This document shows, piece after piece, positions 1-8,744 of a stretch of 64,000 bases of DNA. Position numbers and translations under genes: made by a program. Each line of letters opens with the position of its first letter. Position 1 is the first letter of the stretch. The notes beneath the pieces were generated by a model, which did no database searches, had not been told where the DNA came from, and saw only the letters and a program-made list of their open reading frames with translations. The stretch is taken from NCBI RefSeq assembly GCF_023856365.1, contig NC_064552.1, positions 11,140,160 through 11,204,159 of the forward strand. Reading direction: 5' to 3'. The stretch is from Brienomyrus brachyistius (taxonomy: Eukaryota; Chordata; Actinopteri; Osteoglossiformes; Mormyridae).

Positions 1-220
1 GAGTAACTTAGTTACTTACTTGCTACTCAAGAACAAATCATGTACTAATATGGAATCTATGAACCATCATGACTGATTAATGATGAATGAACATGGGATG
101 AGTCCATAACTAACTACTCAATGGTTAATTAATACATTAAGTAAGAGTTTACTACTACATTTTTTGTGTCCCCACAAATAAAGTGCTACTCAAAAATGTA
201 TATAACTAAAAAAATAAAAT

Positions 221-223
221 GGA

Positions 224-263
<40 letters not shown>

Positions 264-265
264 AA
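221..265. repeat. (GAAA)n microsatellite
   Basis: About eleven GAAA units. The same tract lies at the homologous place in copy A (about 16482-16526), but the sister unit at about 3244-3256 has only two or three repeats, so the tract expanded or contracted after duplication. Confidence 0.95.
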
Positions 266-277
266 AAACGAACTTAC

Positions 278-315
278 AGTGGTGCTGTTAACACGTGTAG
301 CATTGTGGAAAAGAT
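278..315 (-). pseudogene. Truncated extra copy of tmem26 exon 3
   Basis: The donor side of exon 3 is intact here (CACT followed by GTAAGT on the minus strand). The match to the full exon stops at 315, where the sequence changes to an unrelated junction, so the acceptor and about 16 coding bases are missing. The retained codons match copy A, not the complete copy B exon at 3268-3321. Without an acceptor it cannot be spliced in as an ordinary internal exon. Confidence 0.7.
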
Positions 316-454
316 TTCCAAAGTTACTTACAAATCATGTACTAATATGGAATCTATGAACCATCATGACTGAGTATATAACTAATTACCCAGATAGCAT
401 CATGTTATTGTTTCAACGCTGAGTAACAAGTATAGTTAAATGTGTTGAATTGTG

Positions 455-870
455 GTCAGTGTTAAATTATCAACGTTGAATTGGAATTGATTTTTGAACA
501 GATTTGCAATATTCAAAAATTGATGGTGCCAAAACTTTGATTCATTGTTGATATAAAGTGACTTTTTTTTCAACATTGGAAATAAAATGCTGAGTCAACA
601 TCGATATTACTGAAAATATTGAACATTGAATCAATATAAGCCTGGGGATAATCAATCTACATTGATATATGATGAGTTTTTCAACATTGAGTCAATTTGT
701 GCTCGGGGATGATCAATCAACGTTGATTCATCGTGAGTTACTCAACATTGAATCAATTTATGCTGGCGGGTGATCAATCAACATTGATTTATGGTAGGTT
801 CTTCAACATTGAATCAATTTATGCTCAGTGGTGAAATCAATATTGATATAGGCATTTGTCTTTTTAGTGT
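455..870. repeat. Left subterminal repeat array of the transposon
   Basis: Roughly 60-70 bp units built around TTCAACATTGAATCAAT and its reverse complement ATCAATCAACATTGAT, with a GGGGATGATCAATC-like spacer, repeat about four times between 620 and 850, with looser copies upstream. Related words recur near the right end (2610-3110). Such arrays are commonly transposase binding sites, but that role is inferred. Confidence 0.7.
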
Positions 871-939
871 GTATTAATTATGATAATATACAAACTACAA
901 TTTCACCGTTTTTTATTAAGAATATTACCTCAATGCAGA

Positions 940-1080
940 CGATACGCGTTGTTTAATTCAGAGAAACCGAAGTAAAATATACAGGCGTGAGGCGGACGCG
1001 TTCTCACGCATGCGCAGTTCATCTGGTGGGCTTCTGGTTTAAACTGTGCCAGGAAAAGAAGCAGCACGTGAGAGAGCTCG
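940..1080 (+). promoter_or_regulatory. CpG-containing promoter-like patch inside the transposon
   Basis: In otherwise AT-rich DNA this stretch holds several CpGs and the word CACGCATGCGCAG, close to the NRF-1 consensus often found in vertebrate promoters. It lies upstream of the exon-like frame at 2271 on the same strand. Promoter activity is inferred only. Confidence 0.3.
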
Positions 1081-2270
1081 TCAGACAATTATATGTGACT
1101 GTATTCTACTTTTTAAAATGATAAAAGGGTTCCCACATGTGTCATGAATGTTTTATGTCATAAATGGATGTTTGTAGGTATATATCGCAGCCCCATTTAA
1201 AAGTTTGTTCTTTACATAAATTGTGTTTTTTAATGACGAATTGCGCTGAGGTCTTAGCAATGGTAGTAGATGTTGGCTTACGTCGGCATTAGGGCTAAGC
1301 AATTAAATATGGATTTTTTTTTATCTCAGTGTTTTAAGTAGATTATGTATTTGCTTATGCTCTTTTATTTCTCATTAGGTATTGTCCACACTGTTTCCAT
1401 AAGGTTGGCTTATAGTGTACCTGCCAATATGATAGCTTTCTGTCGCATTTCCTAGCATGGGTGCTAATGCTGCCTTCACGCGCCATTTCGATAAGTTCCC
1501 GAGTTGAAATATCATTCGATAGCTCAGGCTCCGTCACGGAAGATGTGTAATTATTTTTAACGGTTCGACTCCTGTAAGAAGTTGCTTGTGTGCAGTATTT
1601 TTATTTATAATCTACCTACGCCCAGCATGTTTTAGAACAATTTTACCCAGAGCAGCTATTATTTGCTAGCGCGGTGCTGTGGTAACTGACACGAATTGTG
1701 GTCCCGCTATTTTTCATTAAGCTCCACTGCTAAATTACTTGATCAGAAGACACTCGTTCCGATTTGGCAAGTATTATTTTCGGGGAAGCATAGCAAGACA
1801 GTATGAGACAAGGGTTTTTCTAGTTGCATTCTACAAATGCAGTACTACAGACTTATTAGTTTAAACTTCAGAAATACTTTTTACACTTGCTTAAAAATCT
1901 TGCATGTTTAAAAGATTTGCATTTTATTGTTTTTCTATTTGTAGAGATTAGAGAATTACTGCACTTCCACTGTAAGATTTCACAGCTCTTTCAAAATGTC
2001 AGTGTTTTTATTTACATTTTACATGCCATCCCAACAGTTTTGGAAATTGGATTTGTGTTAAAATCCCTTTTAAAATCAATTGCTTAATTATAATAATTTT
2101 AATTTGTATTTACAGTGATTTTGTCCTCTAAATACAAATTGAAAGGGAGATGCTAATCCATTTTAGTAACAGTAGATCAAACAATTCAGCTATGTACTGT
2201 TGATCAATTATCTGTAAATCTTTAGCTTTGTTAAATCTTTAATGACAGCTTATTTTCTCTTCAATATCAG

Positions 2271-2386
2271 AAGCTCTACGGCACCACTACAAGGAAGTGA
2301 CCCATCATATCTTCAGTGATGCTCTGAAGAAATGGCTACGATATGCACCAGAACGTCAGGGAGGTGCAAAGAGAAAATGGACAGAA
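2271..2386 (+). CDS. Candidate internal exon inside the transposon, function unknown
   Basis: A pyrimidine-rich tract ending TTCAATATCAG precedes the frame. The open frame then gives 38 residues plus a split codon and ends at GAA before GTGGGT, a possible donor. The peptide is basic and helix-like, with the motif WLRYAPERQGG in its second half and a closing KRKWTE. I cannot name the family with confidence; it could be part of a transposon-encoded protein or a captured host exon. No adjoining exon was identified, and the frame closes soon after the proposed donor. Confidence 0.4.
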
Positions 2387-2577
2387 GTGGGTGTGGGCAG
2401 GTTGGGGGGGTCAGTTAGGACTTCAATGTTTTTCTGATTGTTATCAAATTACTACCATTGTGCTATTTTTGTGTGAATATATATATATAATGTGTTATGA
2501 ATGATAAATTGTTTTCATTTTGAATATTTGTACATGTTGTTTTTTATTAAGCTTTAGAAAGCCCTGCTGGATATAAC

Positions 2578-3125
2578 AATTTAAACATTAATTCACTTAT
2601 AAAACAATAATAACCCAATATTGATTCAACATACACTAATTCAACATTAAATCAATGGAGAAAGAAGTTGCCAAACAAGTGTTGAAACAACGTTGAAGCC
2701 TAATCATAAATGGTTAATTTTTTCAATTTTGGATAGATGGCCTTTTCAACGAGCAAGATCAATGCTAAATCAACATTGAAGATCAACGTTGTTTCAACCT
2801 CTTTGTCTGATATGGAATCAATGTCATTACAACATATGTGTGCTATCTGGGACATAATTTCAACATTAATTCACTTGTAAAACAACAATAACCCAATATT
2901 GATTCAACATGCACTAATTCAACATTAAATCAATGGAGAAAGAAGTTGCTAAACAAGTGGTGAAACAACGTTGAATCCTAATCATAAATGGTTTATTTTT
3001 CAATTTTGGATAGATGGCCTTTTCATCTAGTAAGATAAATGTTCAGATCAACATTGAAGATCAACGTTATTTCAACCTCTTTGATATGAAGTCTATGTTG
3101 TTTCAATATAGGTGTGCTGTCTGGG
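2578..3125. repeat. Tandem duplication of the transposon's right terminus
   Basis: Two copies of about 274 bp (about 2578-2851 and 2852-3125) share the order ACATTAATTCACTT, CCCAATATTGATTCAAC, AATGGAGAAAGAAGTTGC, and a terminal GTGTGCTATCTGGG or GTGTGCTGTCTGGG. The inner copy thus also ends in the terminal inverted repeat, so this element has two potential right ends. Confidence 0.8.
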
Positions 3126-3267
3126 TACTCTCTGGTTAATTAATACATTAAGTAACTTTACTACTACATTTTTTTGTGTCCCCACAAAGTACTACCCAAA
3201 AATATATATAATATGACCAATTTAGAGAACTAAAATATTAAAATGGAAAGAAAGAAAACGAACTTAC

Positions 3268-3321
3268 AGTGATGCTGTTAACACGTGTAGCATTGTGGGA
3301 AAGATTGTCCAGCTTTTTGCA
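3268..3321 (-). CDS. tmem26: tmem26 copy B exon 3
   Basis: Fifty-four bases in phase 0 at both ends, acceptor TTTTAG and donor GTAAGT. Relative to copy A three residues differ (Asp to Asn, Phe to Ser, Thr to Ile). The last change removes the second N-glycosylation sequon, NST becoming NSI. Confidence 0.75.
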
Positions 3322-4108
3322 CTAAAATGACATTGCATTCATATGAGCTACATAAGCACAATGACGTAACAAAAATGTACAGGTTTTGCGCCTGTGTTAA
3401 TGCAACTGGTGGTTAATTAAAGTTGCACAGCTATACACATTTGGTTGCTTCGATCAAAATATGTTGAGGAATATTCTCAGAAATTAAAGGAAATGCAAAA
3501 ACTTTTCAGATGTAAAGTTGTCTTAGTTCAAATCCTGAATTACCTGATGTGCATTTGATTTGTCACTATAATGGTGTATTTCCAAAATCCACATAGACGG
3601 TATGATGCAGATGAGAAACAGCAAGATAGCTGGCGAGAACCTATTGGGTAAAACAATCAATCTGTATATGTTCACATGAGTTGTAACTACTGTACGTTTG
3701 ATAAAAAAAAAAATAAACACCCATAATGAGAGAAAACAGCAACACTGTTTTCGAGTTATCGGCTAACTCGGAGCACATAATTCAAGCCTAATTATCATCA
3801 TCATATTTCTCGGTGTAAGAAACTGCTGAGTTTATATATGCAACAACGCAAAACCCGGCAGAATATCATCTTTGAAAACTATGGTCGTAACTTAACGTAA
3901 AAGAAAAGTCGCCTTACCACGTATAATCCATTCCCGTTCTTCTCTTCAAAGTTACAATGATTTCTAAAATAAGTGGCAAGCAGAGAATGATCAGTAACCA
4001 ATACTGGTCACTTTGTTTAACCAATGTAACTCTCCATACTGCGATAAGTGAAATGAGAATGAATAGTGATCTAATAATAACTGCACATAGAAACTTAAGT
4101 ACTGCCAT
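3268..4108 (-). CDS. tmem26: tmem26-like gene, copy B, exons 1-3 (partial, continues left of window)
   Basis: Three exons on the minus strand encode the N-terminal part of a TMEM26-family multi-pass membrane protein: exon 1 at 4108-3918 (ATG at 4108), exon 2 at 3640-3544, exon 3 at 3321-3268. Lengths (191, 97, 54) and phases equal those of copy A at 13917-17376. Exon 1 encodes two hydrophobic spans, joined by the short hydrophilic loop TLVKQSDQ. Exon 2 encodes a third span, identical in protein to copy A. Exon 3 encodes a polar loop with an NAT sequon. Compared with copy A, exon 1 has eight base changes, seven altering the residue, and exon 3 has three, all altering. All visible splice sites are intact. 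The transposon at 389-3125 lies in its third intron. It may be a working paralogue or a decaying copy; exons 4-6 would lie outside the window. Confidence 0.75.
3544..3640 (-). CDS. tmem26: tmem26 copy B exon 2
   Basis: Acceptor CCAATAG, then the rest of the Trp codon and FSPAILLFLI, matching the human TMEM26 stretch FSPAIFLYLIS. Ends at CAG before GTAATT. The exon and about 100 bp beside it are identical to copy A apart from an A-run length difference. Confidence 0.85.
3918..4108 (-). CDS. tmem26: tmem26 copy B exon 1
   Basis: Begins at an ATG in the context TTAAAAATGGCA and ends with ACGTG before the donor GTAAGG, splitting the Trp codon as in copy A. Encodes residues 1-63 and two bases of codon 64. 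Confidence 0.8.
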
Positions 4109-4320
4109 TTTTAATGTAATGTGTTTAATAAACCAGTATACAATGGCTTCAAAATTGTTCTTAAATGGGCTGTATTTGTATACTTTAAGCCTGACGTAAG
4201 AGCTGTCTGCCCCACCCCCTCATTACAGCCGCTGATAAGGCATTAGGTTCTTCTATGATTGTTATTATCCATTCTCAGCAAATGTCAACTACACGAACTT
4301 GGGGTGGTATTATCTAAGCA
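4109..4320 (-). promoter_or_regulatory. Conserved 5' flank of tmem26 copy B
   Basis: The DNA just upstream of the start codon is retained almost unchanged in both copies, including GTAAGAGCTGTCTGCCCCAC and CCCCCTCATTACAGCC. A CCCCACCCCC box (a KLF/Sp-type site) lies about 100 bp upstream of the ATG in each. Transcription start is not determinable. Confidence 0.4.
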
Positions 4321-4649
4321 AGGAGAGGAACCATACATACATACATATTTACAAATACTGAAATTCAGTTAATGCATAATTCCCTAGGCATCCGGACTGT
4401 TTGCTTTGGTTTATTGAAACAGGTAGGCTAAGTAAACAGGGCTGCAATACTTTCGGTGTTCACAGTCTAATTCATCCATTCAAAAAGTGTTTAATTGAAA
4501 TAGTCAAGCGCGTACTGTTGCACCTTCCCTAGTGCTGTAAAAGTCATGATACTGTTTAGATTAAGTTCTTTTTCGTTTGCGCTTCTTTAGTTTCTGACAT
4601 GAAAAAAATGTTTGTTTACATGGTGACGTGACCATCGTGAATTTGGATC

Positions 4650-5284
4650 AGACTGCTTTAATCCATAAACAATTTACAAAGTTCTCAATCGCAGCTTTTA
4701 CAGAAACTCTGAAGTACCCCGCAGTCAGGGGTGGTTCGATCTCGAGGGAGGCGTGGTCTACGCGATGTACCTGGCCAATAACAGATAGCATGCACAGCTT
4801 TATAACTCAACCCACCTACAGGCAGACCAAATACTTGGCGTCTCCTGACTTCTTTAATTGAACAGACACATCTGAATGCAAAACAATCCGTTCTCCAATT
4901 TCCCTTTGTGATTGGTCTAGTAAAATTGAAATTGAAAACTACCGTTTTATTATTTATTTCGTTGATAGAGCAGGCCCACACAGGCTCTGTATCAGGATAA
5001 AAACTTATATAAAAAAAAGCTCTTCGGTTTTACGGTTGTCTGTATCCCACCGACTGTGTAGACCTTGGATAGCGCTAAAAATGCCAGTTCTGTTTTGACA
5101 AGTGTGACCTGCGTTTTTATAAAACCCATGAACATAAATATCAGCCTCATGCGGATAGTATATCCACAGACATTTGTATAATTTTTAGTCATGTTCAAAT
5201 ACTGTCCATGTTTCTTTTTGATCGAAGCAACCGAAAGTAATTCTTGGAGAAGAAAAATTGTCCTGTTTGAGAAAATTGCATTTC
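4650..5284. other. Segment present in copy B but absent from copy A
   Basis: Copy A passes from GTGAATTTGG to GAACTTGAGGG within a few bases, while copy B has about 640 bp between the same two words. No clear terminal repeats or target duplication are visible, so it may be ancestral DNA deleted from copy A rather than an insertion. No gene recognised. Confidence 0.6.
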
Positions 5285-5526
5285 TTCGTTGAACTTGAGG
5301 GCAAAGCGTAATTTAGATGGTCGCAAAAAACGTCAATATGTCTGCGCTATATTGACATCAAACGCCTTTACCCCACTTTTGTTCAATCAAACAGAAAATT
5401 ATACATTATTACTAATATTGGTAAAAATATAATGTTATATACTACAGAAACACGCTAGGGAAACATGTAGGCCTTAGTGTGGAATGCAGCGTTTCTTACA
5501 GACATGGCAGATTTAACATCTAAGTA

Positions 5527-7050
5527 GATGTTAAAACATAGCAAGAACCAAAAATAGTTTCACAGGCTTAGTGCTCCAAAAAGAGATATTTCCTCTTAAG
5601 CAAGTCAATATGTCTTCAATAAAAAAAATTGATCCAGTGGATACTGCCGTTCATATTGATCCCCGCATTAATATACTTGGGACAGATGTAGTTTTTCCTG
5701 AGCCAGTGGGATTTGGTTGTAGGCTTAATGATTAATCCATATTTCTTCCTTATCTGATTTAAAAATTCTGCAATAATAACAATGTATTGCTTTGTTTGAT
5801 GTAACTATCTTTATTAAAATACAAACGCCATAAAATCATAATAGAGCAGTCACCCTTTCTGATTATGCTTGCATTCTTGGTTGGTTAGACTTTCCCACAG
5901 GCTTACACCCTTTATATCTACTCAAAACAAGATCTGCTATGATCAGTTTGCTGGCCAAATGGGGACAAGACACACGATAGAGGGTCAGACAGTTACCAAT
6001 CCTGACAAGACTGTAAAAATATACCGTCTGCAATGGTAATCTAATTATATCACACTATTTTCAAGCACTGCATATGAGCATTGTAAATGAGAACTGCACA
6101 TACGCATTTAACACAACATTAACTCCTTTGTGTTAATTCTGCAGTTGTACCTGCAATTGTACTGTATCTTATAAGTGAACTTAGCAGATCACAAGGAAAT
6201 GAGTCTGTGAATAGTCTGTAACTGAGTAGCCTAGTTATTAGCAACTCTAGTCCAGTTACTTTTTATAATCTGCACAGCCCTTGGGCATATACCTTTGTTG
6301 TTAGTCCTTTGGTGGAAATAAGTTGAAACAAGATTTTAAGACATACATCCCATTTATTTATTTATTTTTTTATAATTTCTCACTGAGGGCCACTGGAAAA
6401 GGTGGGACTGGCTCTGCTAGTTCTAAAGACTAAATCTACTGAGATTTCATGCAGGCAATGTATCCCTGTGGGAAGAGGAAGGAGAGAGAAAAAACACAGC
6501 AAACAAAAAAAGCAACATCTGACAGTTTCGGGCATATAGGTGGGGGGACAGATTGTCCTAAGGGACTGGCCGTCTAATTTGTCACCAAAACGTCCATGTG
6601 GAATGCAACGTGACTGATCCTAACTTTTCAGTATATGCATTTTTATGCAGTTTTTACTATCTGGATGACCATTCAGTGCATTATATTGCAACGTAATTAA
6701 ATGATAACAGTTTTACTTAAAACTACACCTAACCCTAACCCTTTGAAAAGTCCCCATAGCAATAATGTTTTCTAGGGAAAACACTGGTAGTCATATTCAG
6801 TTGTGAATTTCATCCAAAGAGTTAGCAAATAATAAACATAATTTCATATAATTTAACAATTTAATGGAAAATGAATGAAAACCAGGAAGTTAATTTGAAC
6901 AATTTGCCCCCTGCAATATATGGAATGCTGCCAAAAGGTATAACCAGAGGTAGCAGAGTCAACAATTGTTCTATTAGTTATGGCTAGTAATTAACATTGT
7001 GATATTGTAATTTCCACTCAGCATAAAATAAACCATTTTGTTTTAACTTC
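5527..7050. other. No gene recognised
   Basis: AT-rich unique-looking DNA with short homopolymers and no open frame resembling a known protein. It includes one pair of CTAACCCTAACCCT repeats at 6729, too short to call a telomeric block. Confidence 0.6.
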
Positions 7051-7052
7051 AT

Positions 7053-7283
7053 TTGCATGGTGGTGCAGTGGTTTGCACTGTTACCTCACACTTCTTGGAT
7101 CCGGGTTCAAGTCTCCATCAGAATTCAATGTGCGTGTAATTTGCAGGTTTTCCCCCATTTCATCTTGGGGTTTCCTCTGGGTGCTCTACTTCCCCCCTCC
7201 TCCACCCGAAAACATACTGAGGTTAATTGGAGTTACCAAATTGCCTGTAGGTGTTCATGTGTGCGTGAATGGTGTACAAAAGC
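7053..7283 (+). mobile_element. tRNA-derived SINE, 3'-truncated
   Basis: The head carries a Pol III A box TGGTGCAGTGG (7061-7071) and a B box GGTTCAAGTCT (7104-7114), 43 bp apart start to start. The body matches the SINEs at 14715-15069 and 19703-19958 (TTGGGGTTTCCTC, AACATACTGAGGTTAATTGG). It stops near GTGTGCGTGAATGGTGTAC and lacks the LINE-like tail. Confidence 0.85.
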
Positions 7284-7439
7284 CCCCCCGGCTGTTAAGG
7301 GTTTGGAGAACGAAATTCTTATTTAGTTGATTTTTATTAATCTAGCAATAACATTAATGGGAGTAGCCATTAGTTTATTGTTTCCATGGTAGTACGTGGG
7401 CACGTGTGGTGCGAAATTAGTTGGTATAATAGACACATG

Positions 7440-8740
7440 GTGGAACCATCCATCCATCCATCTCCTACTTCTTTTCCAGTTCGAGTTGTGGGAGCAGCAC
7501 TCTAAGCAGGGAAACCCAGACTTCCCTCTCCCCAGCCACTTCGTCCAGCTCATCTGGGGGAATCCTGAGGGATTCCCAGGCCAGCTGAGAGACATAGTCT
7601 CTCCAACATGTCCTGGGTCTTCCCTGGGGCCTCCTCCCAGTGGGACATACCCGGAAAACCTCACCAGGGAGGCATCCTGACCAGATGCCCCAGCCACCTC
7701 ATCTGGCTCCTCTCAATGCGGAGGAGCAGCGGCTCTACTCTGAGTCCCTCCCGAATGACTGAGCTCCTCACCCTGTCTCTAAGGGAGAGCCCAGCCACCC
7801 TGCGGAGGAGCAGCGGCTCTACTCTGAGTCCCTCCCGAATGACTGAGCTCCTCACCCTCTCTCTAAGGGAGATCCCAGCCACCCTGGGTAGAAAACTCAT
7901 TTCGGCTGCTTGCACTCATGATCTCGTTCTTTTGGACACTACCCACAGCTTATGACCATAGGTGAGGGTAGGAACGTAGATCGACTAGTAAATCGAGAAC
8001 TTTGCCTTTTGGCTCAGCTCTCTCTTCACCATGACAGACCGATGCAGCGCCCGCATCACTGCTGACGCCGCACCGATCCGCCTGTCGATCTCCCGCTCCA
8101 TCCTTCCCTCACTCACTCGTGAACAAGACCCTGAGATTCTTAAGCTCCTCCACTTGGGGAAGGACTTCCTCCCCGACCTGGAGAGAGCACTCCACCCTTT
8201 TCCGGCTGAGGATCATGGTCTCAGATTTGGAAGTTCTGATTTTCATCCCAGCCGCTTCACATTCTGCTGCTAACTGCTCCAGTGAGAGCCGAAGGTCACG
8301 GTCCGATGAAGCCCACAGAACCATATCATCTGCAAAAATCAGAAACCTAATCCTAAGGTCACCAAACCTGACACCCTCAACGCCCTGGCTGCGCCTAGAA
8401 ATACTGTCCATAAAAGTTATGAACAGAATCGGTGACAAGGGCAGCCCTGGCGGAGTCCAAACCTCGCTGTGAAACGAGTCCGACTTATTGCCGCCCATGC
8501 GAACCAGGCTCTGACACCAGTCATACACGACACCCCATACTCCCAGACCACTCCCCACAGGACTCCTCGAGGAACACAGTCGAATGCCTTCTCCAAGTCC
8601 ACAAAGCACATGTAGACTGGTTGGGCAAACTCCCATGCACCCTCCAGGACCCTGCTGAGAGTATAGAGGTGATCCACTGTTCCACGTCCAGGGTGAAAAC
8701 CACACTGCTCCTCCTGAATCCGAGGTTCGACCAACATGTA
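7440..8740 (-). mobile_element. Rex3-like (RTE clade) non-LTR retrotransposon, 5'-truncated
   Basis: On the minus strand broken frames encode reverse transcriptase pieces in order: VDLEKAFDCVPRG, GLRQGCPCH, the catalytic motif FADDMVLWASS, AECEAAGMKI with TSKSE, and then the C-terminal stretch with AAEMSFLPRVAG, RDRVRSSVIREGL and RSQMRWLGHLVRMPP. The 3' end on this strand runs into ATGG/GATG repeats (plus strand CATCCATCCATCC at about 7448), the tail style described for fish Rex3. Frameshifts interrupt the frame repeatedly and the endonuclease is missing, so the copy is dead. The catalytic Asp-Asp is preserved. Confidence 0.85.
7718..7885 (-). repeat. 84-bp tandem duplication inside the Rex3-like copy
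   Basis: Units 7718-7801 and 7802-7885 are nearly identical, each beginning GCGGAGGAGCAGCGGC. On the coding (minus) strand this repeats the RVRSSVIREGLRVEPLLLR region. It is a private rearrangement of this copy in the sense that the element's reading frame does not need it. Confidence 0.85.
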
Positions 8741-8744
8741 TCTA

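Larger units (their letters stand above)
1..315 (-). repeat. Duplicated intron-3 unit, nearly identical to copy A
   Basis: Positions 1-315 match 16256-16577 with only a few substitutions. A second, more diverged version of the same segment follows at about 323-388 and resumes at 3126-3300, on the far side of the transposon. Copy B therefore holds this roughly 300-bp segment twice in tandem. The first unit resembles copy A more than it resembles its own neighbour, which suggests a later transfer or unequal exchange between copies. At its right end it carries a truncated tmem26 exon 3. Confidence 0.8.
389..3125 (+). mobile_element. DNA transposon, 2737 bp, TA target duplication, superfamily unassigned
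   Basis: The left end reads CCCAGATAGCA and the right end, reverse-complemented, reads CCCAGACAGCA, an inverted repeat of about 11 bp with one mismatch. The dinucleotide TA flanks both sides (387-388 and 3126-3127). Removing the element and one TA restores a continuous sequence matching the uninterrupted sister segments near 95-125 and in copy A near 16350-16380, so the insertion boundaries are well supported. Inside are arrays of short CAACATTGAATCAA-like repeats near both ends, a CpG-containing promoter-like patch near 950-1080, and one exon-like frame at 2271-2386. I do not recognise an intact transposase. The TA duplication is compatible with several superfamilies. Confidence 0.8.
1..5526 (-). 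repeat. Tandem segmental duplication, copy B (5' half of tmem26 plus upstream DNA)
   Basis: This block aligns over most of its length with 16256-18005. Shared landmarks are the opening GAGTAACTTAG, the (GAAA)n tract, tmem26 exons 1-3 with their introns, the upstream GTAAGAGCTGTCTGCCCCAC, and the closing CAGACATGGCAGATTTAAC. Both copies have the same orientation, so this is a direct tandem duplication about 13-16 kb apart. Copy B carries extra DNA relative to copy A: a transposon at 389-3125, a duplicated intron segment, and about 640 bp at 4650-5284. The left edge of the block is outside the window, so the remaining exons of this copy may exist there. Confidence 0.9.

Noticed and set aside
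6728..6743. Interstitial telomere-like repeat
   Set aside because: Only two CCCTAA units are present; this occurs often by chance.
7053..7120. tRNA gene
   Set aside because: A and B boxes are present but the sequence continues into a SINE body and no cloverleaf or anticodon arm is apparent.
7396..7955. Plus-strand protein frames of 94-115 residues
   Set aside because: They are antisense to the Rex3-like reverse transcriptase and reflect its base composition.
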